Positions 44,106 to 53,114 of a DNA stretch of 64,000 nt are shown here, piece after piece. The position numbers were made by a program, and so were the translations under genes. The stretch is from Ruegeria sp. PrR005 (GTDB lineage Bacteria > Pseudomonadota > Alphaproteobacteria > Rhodobacterales > Rhodobacteraceae), in NCBI RefSeq assembly GCF_010500245.1, contig NZ_JAAGOX010000043.1, forward strand, positions 62,001 to 126,000. The letters run 5' to 3'. Position 1 is the stretch's first letter. The number at the start of each line of letters is the position of its first letter. The notes under the pieces were generated by a model. It was not told where the DNA came from and did not search any database. It saw only the letters and a program-made list of their open reading frames with translations.

Positions 44106-45505
44106 TACCCCCCCAGCCGCCCCCGCACCTCGGCCATGAAATCCTCGCCGCGCCGCTCGAAATTGTCGTATTGGTCGAAACTCGCCGCCGCAGGCGCCAG
44201 CAGCACCGTATCACCCGGCTCCGCCTCTTCCATCGCCCGCTCGACCGCCTGCGCCATGGTGGTGCAGACCTCGGCCTCGACCTCCAGCTGCAAAGCAAAC
44301 TGCGCCGCCTCACGCCCGATCACATAGGCCTTCAGCACCTCGCCCAGCCCATCGTTCAGCGCCGCGATGCCGCCCTCTTTCTGCAAGCCGCCACAGATCC
44401 AGCGGATCCGCTTGAACGCGCCCAGCGCCTTGAGCGCCGCGTCCACATTGGTGGCCTTGCTGTCGTTGACATAGGTGACCCCGCCCGCCTCGGCCACGAT
44501 CTGGCTGCGATGCGGCAGGCCCGGATAGCTGCGCATCCCCGCCTCGATCGCCTTGGGACTCAGCCCCAGCGCCCGGCAGGCGGCATAAGCCGCACAGGCG
44601 TTCTGGTGGTTGTGCGCCCCCGGCAGCCCGCGAATGTCGCGCAGGTCGATCGCCCCCGCCTGCCGCCCCTTGCGGTACTCGCTCAGATACCCCTTGCGCG
44701 CAAACACCTGCCAGCCCGGCCCGGTCAGCTTGCGGCTCACCGACACCCGGATCACCCGGTCATCGCCCGGCCCCTCGGACATCTGCCCGGCCAGGTACAG
44801 CCCTTCGGTCTCGTCCACCCCGATCACCGCCCGATCCGGCCCGCCTTCGGCAAAGAGCCGCCGTTTGGCCGCGAAATAGCCGCCCATGCCGGCATGCCGG
44901 TCCAGGTGGTCGGGCGAGAGATTGGTGAACACCGCCACATCCGGGGTCAGCGCCCGGGCCAGATCGGTCTGATAGCTCGACAGTTCCAGCACCACGACCG
45001 AGCTCTCCTCGCCCGGCTCGATATCCAGCACCCCGCGCCCGATATTGCCCGCCAGTTGCGAGGGCCGCCCCGCCTCGCTCAGGATGTGGTGGATCAGCGC
45101 CGAGGTGGTCGACTTGCCGTTCGACCCGGTCACCGCCACCACCCGCGGCAGCGTGTCGAACCCGTCCCACTCGGGGCCCGCGAAGGACCGGAAGAAGAGG
45201 CCGATATCGTTATCCACCGGCACCCCGGCCTCCAGCGCGGCGGCAATCACCGGGTTCGGCGTGGGGTAAAGATGCGGAATGCCCGGCGACACGATCAGGC
45301 AGGCGACGTCGTCCCAGACGCCTGCCTTGCGCAGATCGCGCAGGCCAAACCCCTCGCCCTCGGCCGTCTCGCGCGCAGCGGGACTGTCATCCCAGCACAG
45401 CGCCTCGGCGCCCCCCGCGCGCAAGGCCCGCGCCGTGGCCAGCCCCGACCGGCCCAAGCCCAATACCGCCACCTTCGCGCCCGCAAATCCTCTGACCGGG
45501 ATCAT
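44105..45505 (-). CDS. murD: UDP-N-acetylmuramoylalanine-D-glutamate ligase
   Basis: 466 residues. [17 protein letters not shown] binds the UDP moiety, the P-loop is [23 protein letters not shown] is the central Mur-ligase signature and [16 protein letters not shown] the C-terminal one. It adds D-Glu to UDP-MurNAc-L-Ala. In most relatives it directly follows mraY; here about 5.1 kb separates them. The first codons and the promoter region recur as a diverged copy at 48967-49058. Confidence 0.97.
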   Translation of the reverse strand: MIPVRGFAGAKVAVLGLGRSGLATARALRAGGAEALCWDDSPAARETAEGEGFGLRDLRKAGVWDDVACLIVSPGIPHLYPTPNPVIAAALEAGVPVDNDIGLFFRSFAGPEWDGFDTLPRVVAVTGSNGKSTTSALIHHILSEAGRPSQLAGNIGRGVLDIEPGEESSVVVLELSSYQTDLARALTPDVAVFTNLSPDHLDRHAGMGGYFAAKRRLFAEGGPDRAVIGVDETEGLYLAGQMSEGPGDDRVIRVSVSRKLTGPGWQVFARKGYLSEYRKGRQAGAIDLRDIRGLPGAHNHQNACAAYAACRALGLSPKAIEAGMRSYPGLPHRSQIVAEAGGVTYVNDSKATNVDAALKALGAFKRIRWICGGLQKEGGIAALNDGLGEVLKAYVIGREAAQFALQLEVEAEVCTTMAQAVERAMEEAEPGDTVLLAPAAASFDQYDNFERRGEDFMAEVRGRLGG

Positions 45506-45573
45506 GCCTGCTCTCCCTCAAATCCATCCGCCGCCACCCTGTACCCAGGCCTTGCCGATTTGCAAGCGGGGCC
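45481..45573. repeat. murD start and promoter region, copy 1 of a direct repeat
   Basis: Includes the first codons of murD (MIPVRG), its leader and a promoter-like pair on the minus strand. A second, diverged copy in the same orientation lies 3486 bp further on (48967-49058). Identity is highest at the codons, the -10/-35 hexamers and the flanking CCGCCACCCTGTA block. Confidence 0.8.
45538..45565 (-). promoter_or_regulatory. Probable murD promoter
   Basis: On the minus strand TTGCAA (45565-45560), 16-base spacer, TACAGG (45543-45538), 32 bases before the murD ATG. Both hexamers are unchanged in the duplicated copy, although the spacer has several substitutions, which suggests they matter or were under selection. 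Confidence 0.5.
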
Positions 45574-45762
45574 TGTCGGGGATCCGGAAAAGGAACCTGT
45601 TCCGGTCCGTGCGGTCGAGCCATGATCTCGACGCACACGGTCGTTTTCCAGTGCGGGACAGACCGGGCCGTGATATTGAACCCAGAATGATGGACCTGAT
45701 CGCATTTTCATTCGGCACAGGCACGCCCCCCGTCTCACCCGCTCCAGCAAAGGTCGTTCGTC

Positions 45763-46233
45763 ATGACTCGAGATCAGATGATCGCCCATATTCTCGCCGC
45801 CAATGCCGTTGCCAAAGGCGCCGCTGAACATGGCCATCACCCCTTCGGCGCGGTGCTCGTCGGTCCCGACGATACGATCCTCATGCGCCAGGGCAATATC
45901 GACACCGTCCACCATGCCGAAACCGAACTCGCCCGGCGTGCCGCGTCGGCCTATACGCCAGAGTTTCTCTGGACCTGCTCGCTGGTCACCACAGCCGAGC
46001 CCTGCGCCATGTGTGCCGGTACGCTCTATTGGGCCAATATCGGACGGCTGATCTACGGTTTTGAAGAGACCACGCTTCTTGCCCTTACCGGAGACCACGC
46101 CGAGAATCCGACCCTGAACATGCCCTCGCGGACCGTGCTCGCATCCGGGCAAAAGAAGATCGAGGTGCACGGGCCCTTCCCGGAAATCGAAGACGAGCTT
46201 GTCGCGCCGCATCGCAATTTCTGGCGGCAATAG
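45763..46233 (+). CDS. Nucleoside/guanine deaminase-like protein (cytidine-deaminase fold)
   Basis: 156 residues. Zinc site HAE (in VHHAETELARRAA) and PCAMC (in TAEPCAMCAGTLYWANI), preceded by HPFGAVLVG. HPFGAV and length fit the guanine-deaminase/TadA-like group rather than cytidine deaminase. The tail GPFPEIEDELVAPHRNFW is longer than in TadA, so tRNA editing is unlikely. It lies in the insertion between mraY and murD, divergent from murD. Confidence 0.87.
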   Translation: MTRDQMIAHILAANAVAKGAAEHGHHPFGAVLVGPDDTILMRQGNIDTVHHAETELARRAASAYTPEFLWTCSLVTTAEPCAMCAGTLYWANIGRLIYGFEETTLLALTGDHAENPTLNMPSRTVLASGQKKIEVHGPFPEIEDELVAPHRNFWRQ

Positions 46234-46282
46234 ACTGCCGGTATCTGCCCTCCGGCTGCTCCCCGTCTTTTCACGCCCGGTT

Positions 46283-46320
46283 GGCGGCGGTGTCGATACC
46301 CGGCCGGTTCTGCCGCCTTT
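46283..46320. terminator. Possible terminator between convergent genes
   Basis: GGCGGC and GCCGCC pair across an internal GGTGTCGATACC hairpin and are followed by TTT on the plus strand, 50 bases after the deaminase stop. Weak. Confidence 0.35.
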
Positions 46321-46361
46321 CCCGTTCGACCAGAGCGCCGCTCGGCGCAGGTGCGATCTCG

Positions 46362-47198
46362 TCAGACACCGCGCCCTTCGGCCCAATCCAGACGCGAGAT
46401 ACGAAAGACATCAAGGTCGCAGTCCCTGATGCCGCGCCCGAAAGCCTCAGAGACAATCCGGTCGATCTCGGTGTCATCGACATCGCCGCCATCTGGATGC
46501 TTATGGGCCGCGGCCAGCAAGTCGGTCAGAGTCCCGGTTTCGCCCGCCACACCTGCGCTCACCAACAGACCGGCCTTGAACGGCGCCTGAAACAACAGGG
46601 ACCGGAAATCCAGACAAGCGCCCTTGCCCAGCCTCCATATCTCGTAATCAAGAACATCCCGGCCCAGTTGCTGCTCTGGCAGGAAGTCAGCGAACCGCAT
46701 CTTTCCGGTCCGAGTCATGCCAAGCTTTCCGGCAACGGCAGAGGACCCCGGATTCAACACGCCGAAGATCACCGCATCAATATTGTCACAGATGTCGCCT
46801 TCAAAGGCCCAGTTGATCGTTGCCCGCGCAGCCTCGGTCGCCAACCCGCCTCCCCAATGGCTTCGCGCAAAGCCATAGAGGATCTCCGGCGTCGGCCCAT
46901 GGGATGTCGAAGTCAGGCCGCACCAGCCGATTATCGTGTCCGACGGCGAACCATCCGGCAGCTGTTCACGAAGCGCCCAAACGCCATAACCCTCTGTGTC
47001 CCAGTTCGAGTTGTGCCAGGCGATCCTTTGCTGCGCACATTCCAGGCATTGCTCCGGCGTCGTCGCCTTGGCCATGATGCTCCGCGTCACCTCGGGGTCA
47101 GACAGCACACACGCAAACGCGGGCGCGTCGGTTTGTGTGAAACGCGAGAACACAAGACGATCGGCCTGCGGCGCCAGATCAGATGGTTTTGACGACAT
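46362..47198 (-). CDS. GNAT acetyltransferase, RimJ/RimL-like with C-terminal extension
   Basis: 278 residues. The first 180 form a RimJ/RimL-type domain: LVFSRFTQTDAPAFACVLSDPEV, IIGWCGLTS, EILYGFARSHWGGGLATEAARA (acetyl-CoA loop) and NPGSSAVAGKLGM. A further 90-residue helical extension without recognised domain follows (FKAGLLVSAGVAGETGTLTDLLAAAHKH). It probably acetylates a small molecule or protein N-terminus; substrate unknown. Confidence 0.85.
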   Translation of the reverse strand: MSSKPSDLAPQADRLVFSRFTQTDAPAFACVLSDPEVTRSIMAKATTPEQCLECAQQRIAWHNSNWDTEGYGVWALREQLPDGSPSDTIIGWCGLTSTSHGPTPEILYGFARSHWGGGLATEAARATINWAFEGDICDNIDAVIFGVLNPGSSAVAGKLGMTRTGKMRFADFLPEQQLGRDVLDYEIWRLGKGACLDFRSLLFQAPFKAGLLVSAGVAGETGTLTDLLAAAHKHPDGGDVDDTEIDRIVSEAFGRGIRDCDLDVFRISRLDWAEGRGV

Positions 47199-47360
47199 TC
47201 GGGGATGCTACTCTACACCATGCTATCTGACGAGATGTTATGTTTGGTCGTCCCTGATCATAAAGCTGCCGCACGTCTCGCATCGCTTTTCACATGCGAA
47301 CCCAGGCGTGTGTATCGCAACGAAGTGGAAATCAGGACAGGACCGGACTAGTGTCGGACC

Positions 47361-47846
47361 ATGCACATGTTTCGAAATGCCCGCCCGTGTGATGCAGATC
47401 GCTGCTTTGAGATCGAGACTTCAGCCTACGAAGGGGACGAAGCGGCGACCCGCGAGAAAATCGCCAAAAGGATCGAAAGCTATCCGCAGGGGTTCCTCGT
47501 CATAGAGGCAGACGGAGAGCTGGTCGGGTTCATCAATTCCGGCTGTGCGCATGAGGTCGAAATGTCCGACGAAGAGTTCAAGGAGCTTGTTGGACACGAC
47601 CCCGAAGCGTCGAACGTCGTGATCATGTCCGTCGTCGTTGCCCCCGCGCACCAGGGCAAGGGTCTGTCAAAGGCGTTGATGGTCGAGTTTGTCGAGCGGA
47701 TGAAACGGATGGGCAAGACCACGATCCATCTCATGTGCAAGGAACATCATGTGCCGCTCTATGAGAAGTTCGGATACGGATACATCAGGCCGTCAGCCTC
47801 CGACCACGGCGGCATGGCCTGGCACGAGATGTCCATGGACCTGTGA
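47361..47846 (+). CDS. GNAT acetyltransferase, AANAT-like
   Basis: 161 residues. FRNARPCDADRCFEIETSAYEGDEAAT, LVGFINSGCAHE, then SVVVAPAHQGKGLSKALMVEFVERM with the acetyl-CoA P-loop QGKGLS, and HVPLYEKFGYGYIRPS. The SAYEGDEAAT and VAPAHQGKGL blocks resemble arylalkylamine N-acetyltransferases. It is divergent from the RimL-like gene, 162 bases apart. Substrate unknown. Confidence 0.87.
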   Translation: MHMFRNARPCDADRCFEIETSAYEGDEAATREKIAKRIESYPQGFLVIEADGELVGFINSGCAHEVEMSDEEFKELVGHDPEASNVVIMSVVVAPAHQGKGLSKALMVEFVERMKRMGKTTIHLMCKEHHVPLYEKFGYGYIRPSASDHGGMAWHEMSMDL

Positions 47847-47896
47847 TACCGGCTCGATCCGGGCGATGCGACGCCTGAAAAGCGCCCGCAGACAAC

Positions 47897-47921
47897 AGGA
47901 AAAGGCCGGCCGGCCTTTCTT
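47897..47921. terminator. Bidirectional intrinsic terminator
   Basis: AAAGGCC, loop GGCC, GGCCTTT, flanked by A-rich and T-rich sides (GGAAAAGG...CCTTTCTT), between the stops of the AANAT-like gene (+) and the DUF2189 gene (-). Works on either strand. Confidence 0.75.
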
Positions 47922-47998
47922 GGGCGATGCTCTGACTGATACCGGCTTTGCCCGCCCGCCGGACCGTCCCCCGACCGCCCAGGCGGACGACCGGACAA

Positions 47999-48838
47999 TC
48001 ACCCCTCCACCGGCGCCACCGCCCGCAGATAGAGATGCCATGTCGTGTGGCCAAGGATCGGCAGGGTAAACACCAGCCCCAGAAACGCCGGAACCAGCGA
48101 CACCGCCATCGTCACCGTGATGATCGCCGCCCACCCCAGCATCACCGCCGGGTTCTCCCGCACCACGCGTACAGAGGTGAGCATCGCGGTAATGAAATCC
48201 ACCTCCCGGTCCAGCAGCATGGGCATGGCAACAACCGTCACCGTGAACAGCACCGCCGACAGAAAGCCACCGACACAGGTCCCGATCGCAAGGAATATCC
48301 AGCCCTCGGGCGTGAAGAACACGGTGTTCAGAAACCCGTCCAGACTGGAAAACGACGCATCCTGAAGGACGATCACCAGAACCGTTCGGAACTGATAGAA
48401 CCACACCCAGAAGATGAACAGGGTGACAAAGGCCATCCATCCCATTTCGCGATTGCGCTGCGCGGTCATCACGCCAAGGATGTCCCTCCAGCCAAAAGCT
48501 TCCCCCCGCGCCAGCCGGCGCGACATCTCGTAAAGCCCTGCGGCGGCAAAAGGCGCCACCAGCGGAAAGCCGATGGCGGCGGGAATGACCATCCAGACCG
48601 CCCCAAGCCAGACCAGGCACCAGACGAACAGGATTCCGAACACCGCATAGAACAGGCCAAAGAACCCGCTCATCACAGGCCGCGCCAGAAAGTCGGCAAA
48701 CCCCGCCTTCAGCGAGGCGGCGATATCATCGGCCGTCAGCCTGTTGACCTCGGGCGGCGCCGGCTGCCGCGGCGCCGGTTCGTCCGGTGGTGCAAGGTCC
48801 GGCGTACCGGTTGTCATATCTCCCTCCTCCCAAACCAA
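47999..48838 (-). CDS. DUF2189 integral membrane protein
   Basis: 279 residues. A Pro-rich N-terminus precedes VNRLTADDIAASLKAGFADFLARPVMSGFFGLFYAVFG-type entry helix and then six membrane helices. GEAFGWRDILGVMTAQRNREMGWMAF and FITAMLTSVRVVRENPAVMLGWA are the family's conserved cytoplasmic loops. Function unknown. The duplicated murD promoter (49023-49050) points toward this gene from about 185 bases upstream and may drive it. Confidence 0.85.
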   Translation of the reverse strand: MVWEEGDMTTGTPDLAPPDEPAPRQPAPPEVNRLTADDIAASLKAGFADFLARPVMSGFFGLFYAVFGILFVWCLVWLGAVWMVIPAAIGFPLVAPFAAAGLYEMSRRLARGEAFGWRDILGVMTAQRNREMGWMAFVTLFIFWVWFYQFRTVLVIVLQDASFSSLDGFLNTVFFTPEGWIFLAIGTCVGGFLSAVLFTVTVVAMPMLLDREVDFITAMLTSVRVVRENPAVMLGWAAIITVTMAVSLVPAFLGLVFTLPILGHTTWHLYLRAVAPVEG

Positions 48839-48966
48839 GGCATCGCCCCGGCCCGCCCCTCACGCGACCCCGGGCTCGAAACACGCGTCCCTTTCCGCGC
48901 GAAAGTCTGCAACAGCTTGGGTCACCGAGCAAGGAAGGAGTATGGTGGCAAGCTCCACTGACCCAA

Positions 48967-49058
48967 CCGCAAGCCTCTGACCGGGATCATGCCTGCTCCC
49001 CCTCAAACCCATATGCCGCCACCCTGTACCGAGGCTCTGGCGGATTGCAAGCGGGGCT
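48967..49058. repeat. murD start and promoter region, copy 2 of the direct repeat
   Basis: Contains the start codon and first six murD codons (MIPVRG) and then runs into unrelated sequence, stopping after 22 codons. Several substitutions relative to copy 1 show that the duplication is not recent. It lies within the 539-base gene-free interval 48839-49377. Confidence 0.8.
49023..49050 (-). promoter_or_regulatory. Duplicated promoter, may drive the DUF2189 gene
   Basis: TTGCAA (49050-49045), 16-base spacer, TACAGG (49028-49023) on the minus strand, identical hexamers and spacing to the murD promoter copy. The next intact gene downstream is the DUF2189 gene. Confidence 0.45.
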
Positions 49059-49377
49059 AGCTACAGTACGGGGAGAGAGCCAAACCCGCGTTCCCGTACT
49101 TATTCACGAAACATGCGCTGCCTTACTTTGCCAAGAACCATGCACGGAACACAGCGAGGATGATTTCACTTGCGGCGGGCATCAGCCGATCGTTTCCGCA
49201 AGCGGAGAATGTCTGCATCGAGCCTGAGTGACCAAATACTGCGAAGTCACGAATGACGCCTTTGGAGTAACCCGCCGAGGCTTCCGATAGAAAGGTCTTG
49301 TGTGCGTTTTGTCGAAGTTCACAAACATTTATTCGCAAGGTTGAAATGTCATCGTTTTCGGTACAATAAAGCTGACG
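49059..49377. other. Gene-free, lower-GC upstream region of the AbiJ-like gene
   Basis: About 320 bases with no supported gene. Base composition shifts to lower GC from here through about 50560. The final stretch (TTTATTCGCAAGG...CAATAAAGCTGACG) is A+T-rich and probably holds the promoter of the next gene; no clear hexamers. Confidence 0.5.
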
Positions 49378-50208
49378 ATGAGCAGTCTTACGGACATCGA
49401 AAAACGATACTTGGAACGCTTGCTTGAGATGGGCAGCGGGTACGTGTTGGACTACTCGGACGTGAACTATGGCGCGTTTTTCAATAAACACGGCATTGAT
49501 ATTCATGGTCCGAAATACCAATTCTATGGCACCTCTAAGGCCAAGAAGATGCGTGCCTTCTGGGATCAGGAACCCGATCCGATCGTTGGCAAGGTCCTTT
49601 CTGAGATGCTGGATTCCTATGTCGCGAGTTGCGAGCTTGGTGGCACTGAAGTCGACAAACCGGTATTTGAAAAAGGGCGTGCTGCTGTTGATCGTCTTTT
49701 GAGCAAGTCAACAAAGCCAAAGAGTTCGCCTACCGAAAGCAGTTTCCTTGACACCGAGTTTTCGATCCCAAACATCCACAAGCTGCCTGTCGATGCGCCT
49801 GTTGTGCCGATCATCGAAAAACGGCTTACAGAAGCACGGGCAGCCTTGAAAGCTGGAGCATACCTGTCTGTAATATTCCTTTGCGGCAGCGTCTTAGAAG
49901 CTGTTTTACTAGGCGCTGCGCAAAAACACCCGGCTAAGTTCAATAATGCGAAGGCCAGTCCAACAGATAACACAGGTAGCGTGAAGAAGTTCTATGAATG
50001 GAACCTTGCGCAATTCATCGACGTAGCTTGTGAAATCGGGCTGCTCAAGCCCGATGTGAAAAAGTTTGGGCACGGTCTTCGTGATTTCCGCAACTACATT
50101 CACCCATATCAGCAACTCACCTCTGGTTTCACTCCAGACCAGCACACGGCCAAGGTATGCTTCCAAGTGTTAAAGGCAGCATTGGCAGACGTTGCGGGAG
50201 AACGCTGA
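49378..50208 (+). CDS. AbiJ-like candidate abortive-infection protein with HEPN-like C-terminus
   Basis: 276 residues, start at ATG 49378. The N-terminal 85 residues (LEMGSGYVLDYSDVNYGAFF, then KYQFYGTSKAKKMRAFW and IVGKVLSEML) match the small domain I associate with AbiJ-type defence proteins (AbiJ N-terminal domain). After a charged linker comes a helical C-terminal domain: LTEARAALKAGAYLSVIFLCGSVLEAVLLG and FGHGLRDFRNYIHPYQQ. RDFRNYIH fits the R-x4-6-H motif of HEPN ribonucleases. Codon use and GC are lower than in neighbours, indicating transfer. It stands alone in the insertion between mraY and murD. Defence function is inferred. Confidence 0.65.
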   Translation: MSSLTDIEKRYLERLLEMGSGYVLDYSDVNYGAFFNKHGIDIHGPKYQFYGTSKAKKMRAFWDQEPDPIVGKVLSEMLDSYVASCELGGTEVDKPVFEKGRAAVDRLLSKSTKPKSSPTESSFLDTEFSIPNIHKLPVDAPVVPIIEKRLTEARAALKAGAYLSVIFLCGSVLEAVLLGAAQKHPAKFNNAKASPTDNTGSVKKFYEWNLAQFIDVACEIGLLKPDVKKFGHGLRDFRNYIHPYQQLTSGFTPDQHTAKVCFQVLKAALADVAGER

Positions 50209-50615
50209 TGGGAGTAGTTCCTTCTCGGTATTTTTCCCTCTTTTCGGGCACCGCAGCCCTTGGGTATCAAGCGAGCAGTTTGTGGACAATGCAACTAGCT
50301 GCACATGGTGCATGAAGGCGGTGCAGGTTTCACTCTATTCGCTGCCGGCTTAAAAAAGCGGAGTTTGACCTGACAGATTCGAACAGCAGCAAAGTCCGCT
50401 TAACTGCCATCAAAACCACGTCCCTAACCAGTGGCCATGATCAACCTTCACACCATCGCCCATCAGCGTGGCGCCGAGGGTCGGCCGCCTCGGCAGTACG
50501 ACCTGAGAGAAGACCAAGGAAACCGAAAAACACCCCCTACCACCCCGTACAAAACGGTCAATCCCCCTCTCGGAGCGGGTACAAAACGGTCAATTCGGAG
50601 TACGAAAGGCCCGCC
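50209..50615. other. Gene-free interval downstream of the AbiJ-like gene
   Basis: 407 bases without a supported gene. It begins lower-GC and carries the two 16-base repeats listed separately. It also lies downstream of the mraY stop on the other strand; no obvious mraY terminator is seen. Confidence 0.5.
50547..50594. mobile_element. Paired 16-bp direct repeats, possible IS21-type end remnant
   Basis: GTACAAAACGGTCAAT occurs at 50547-50562 and 50579-50594, exactly 32 bp apart. IS21-family elements carry multiple short repeats with TTGACCGTTTTGTAC-like sequence near their ends, and this resembles one such end without a transposase. The family assignment is from memory of the pattern and unverified. 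Confidence 0.4.
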
Positions 50616-51698
50616 TCAGCGGACCTTGAGTGTGGCCAGCCCGATCATCGCCAGGATCAGCGAGATGATCCAGAAGCGGATCACGATGGTGGGTTCGGCC
50701 CAGCCCTTTTTCTCGTAATGGTGATGGATCGGGGCCATCAGGAAGACCCGCTTGCCGGTCCGTTTGAAATAGAGCACCTGGATGATAACACTTAGAGCTT
50801 CCACAACAAAAAGCCCGCCGACAATGGCCAGCACCAGCTCGTGCTTGGTGGCCACCGCAATCGCGCCCAGCGCGCCGCCCAGCGCCAGCGAGCCGGTATC
50901 GCCCATGAACACGGCCGCAGGCGGCGCGTTATACCACAAAAAGCCCAGCCCGGCGCCAAAGAGCGCGGCGGTGAAGATCAGGATCTCTCCGGTCCCCGGT
51001 ACATAATGTACATCGAGATATTCGGTGAAATCGACCCGCCCCACCGCATAGGCAATGACGCCCAGGGTCGAGGCCGCGATCATCGCCGGCATGATCGCCA
51101 GACCGTCCAGACCGTCGGTCAGATTGACCGCGTTGGCGGCGCCGACGATCACGCAGATCGAGAAGGGGACGTAGAAATAGCCGAGGTTTATCAAGGTGTT
51201 CTTGAAGACCGGCAGGGCCAGTTGGTTTTGCAGCGCCTCGGGGTGGTTGTAGCTCGCCCAGAGGGCGGCGATCACCGCGATGATGATGCCCAGCGCCAGC
51301 CGCATGCGGCCCGAGACACCCTTGGTGTTCTGTTTCGAGACCTTGGCGTAATCGTCGGCAAAGCCGATCAGCGCATAGGCCAGCGTGACGAAAAGTACCA
51401 TCCAGACAAACGGATTGTCCCAACGCGCCCAAAGGAGCGTCGAAGTCATCAAAGCCCCGACAATCAGCAACCCCCCCATAGTAGGCGTCCCCGCCTTCGA
51501 AAAATGCCCCTCGGGACCGTCATCGCGGATCGGCTGGCCCTTGCCCTGTTTGCGGCGCAGCACGTTGATCAGCGGACGTCCGAACAGAAAGCCGAAGATC
51601 AGCGCTGTCATAAAGGCGCCGCCCGCCCGGAAGGTGATATAGCGGAAGAGGTTCCAGACATCCCCCCCGTCCGACAAGGCCGTCAACCAATACAACAT
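50616..51698 (-). CDS. mraY: Phospho-N-acetylmuramoyl-pentapeptide transferase
   Basis: 360 residues, ten membrane helices. [21 protein letters not shown] (the Asp-Asp catalytic pair), [16 protein letters not shown] and [22 protein letters not shown] (the His-rich cytoplasmic loop) are all present. It makes lipid I from UDP-MurNAc-pentapeptide and undecaprenyl phosphate. It lies 12 bases downstream of murF; downstream the usual murD neighbour is replaced by the insertion. Confidence 0.97.
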   Translation of the reverse strand: MLYWLTALSDGGDVWNLFRYITFRAGGAFMTALIFGFLFGRPLINVLRRKQGKGQPIRDDGPEGHFSKAGTPTMGGLLIVGALMTSTLLWARWDNPFVWMVLFVTLAYALIGFADDYAKVSKQNTKGVSGRMRLALGIIIAVIAALWASYNHPEALQNQLALPVFKNTLINLGYFYVPFSICVIVGAANAVNLTDGLDGLAIMPAMIAASTLGVIAYAVGRVDFTEYLDVHYVPGTGEILIFTAALFGAGLGFLWYNAPPAAVFMGDTGSLALGGALGAIAVATKHELVLAIVGGLFVVEALSVIIQVLYFKRTGKRVFLMAPIHHHYEKKGWAEPTIVIRFWIISLILAMIGLATLKVR

Positions 51699-51710
51699 GC
51701 GCCGCTGTCC

Positions 51711-53114
51711 CTAATCGTTTGCCGATTTTTTCGATCTGGCCCCATGGCCGATTTCACGCAGCGCGTCAACAAGCCGCGCCAATCCCATGCTGAGCGACCC
51801 TTTGATCAGCACGATATCGCCGACCGCAACCAGGTCCGGTACCTTGACCGCCATCTCGGCGCTGGTTTCGGACCACAGCCCGCGTTTGCCTTCGGGCAGC
51901 GCTGCGTGCAGGGCCTGCATCAGCGGGCCGATGCAATGCACGCGGTCGATCTGCGCCATCGCGGGATGCATCGACAATTCTGCATGCAATGCTTCAGCTT
52001 CGGGGCCCAACTCCTTCATATCGCCCAGAAAGGCGATGCGGCGCGAGCCGGAACCCAAGGCCAGGACGTCCAAAGCCGCCCCTGTCGATGTCGGGTTGGC
52101 GTTGTAGCTGTCGTCAAGCAGGGTGATCGCGCCACCCTCCAGCGCGATGCTCTCGCGTGCGCCGCGTCCCTTGTAGGGCGTCCAGCTTTCGAGACCTGTC
52201 AGCGCCTGCGCCCGATCCGCGCCCATTGCATCGCAACAGGCCAGCGCGCCCAGGGCGTTCATCGCAAAATGGGCGCCCGCCGATTGCAGGGTGAAGCGGA
52301 TGCCACCCTCGGGCGTTTTTGCCTCTGCTCGCGTCTCGGTTCCCGCAACTTCGGCTGCGTTCAGGCAATAGTCCCGGGCGGTACGGCCAAAGGTGACCTG
52401 ACGCGCGCCGACGCTGGTGGCGACCTGTCGCAGGATATCTGCCTCGGCAATATCGGCATTCAGCACCGCAGCGCCGCCGGGTTCCAACCCTTCCATAATG
52501 GCCGCCTTTTCGCGGGCTATACCGGCCACATCGTCAAAGGCCTCGAGATGTACCGCCGCGACGGTGGTGACCATCGCCACATGCGGGCGGGCTTGGCGGG
52601 CCAGCGGCGCGATCTCGCCGGGATGGTTCATGCCGATCTCGATCACCGCGTAATCGGTGTCGCGCGGCATCCGCGCCAGGGTCAGCGGCACGCCCCAATG
52701 GTTGTTGTAACTGGCGACGCTGGCATGGGTGCGGCCCTGCGCGCCCAGCATGGCGGCCAGCATCTCCTTGGTCGAGGTTTTGCCGACACTGCCGGTCACT
52801 GCCACCACCCGCGCCTGCGTACGGGCGCGCCCGGCGCGGCCCAGAGCCTCAAGCGCGGTCTGAACATCTTCGACCAGCAATAGTGGCGCATCCGGGGATA
52901 CCCCCTCGGGAATGCGCGAGACCAGCGCGGCGCCCGCGCCCTTTTCCAGCGCCTGTGCCACGAAGTCGTGCCCGTCGCGGGTGGCGGTCAGTGCAACGAA
53001 GAGATCGCCGGGCGCAATGGTGCGCGTATCGATCGAGATGCCGGTGACCTGCCAGTCGCAGGTGACGCGGCCCCCTGTGGCCTCGGCGGCCTCGGCTGCG
53101 GTCCAGAGCGTCAT
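51711..53114 (-). CDS. murF: UDP-MurNAc-tripeptide D-alanyl-D-alanine ligase
   Basis: 467 residues. P-loop VTGSVGKTSTKEML, EIGMNHPGEIA, the central NALGALACC region and LLDDSYNANPTSTGAALDVL, the MurF signature. It adds D-Ala-D-Ala to finish the stem pentapeptide. Its start overlaps the murE stop by 4 bases (ATGA). Confidence 0.97.
   Translation of the reverse strand: MTLWTAAEAAEATGGRVTCDWQVTGISIDTRTIAPGDLFVALTATRDGHDFVAQALEKGAGAALVSRIPEGVSPDAPLLLVEDVQTALEALGRAGRARTQARVVAVTGSVGKTSTKEMLAAMLGAQGRTHASVASYNNHWGVPLTLARMPRDTDYAVIEIGMNHPGEIAPLARQARPHVAMVTTVAAVHLEAFDDVAGIAREKAAIMEGLEPGGAAVLNADIAEADILRQVATSVGARQVTFGRTARDYCLNAAEVAGTETRAEAKTPEGGIRFTLQSAGAHFAMNALGALACCDAMGADRAQALTGLESWTPYKGRGARESIALEGGAITLLDDSYNANPTSTGAALDVLALGSGSRRIAFLGDMKELGPEAEALHAELSMHPAMAQIDRVHCIGPLMQALHAALPEGKRGLWSETSAEMAVKVPDLVAVGDIVLIKGSLSMGLARLVDALREIGHGARSKKSAND

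Noticed and set aside
49123-49521. Minus-strand 132-codon frame antisense to the AbiJ-like gene, considered as an antitoxin
   Set aside because: No ribosome site or known domain; it lies largely opposite coding sequence and the N-terminal domain on the plus strand is recognisable.
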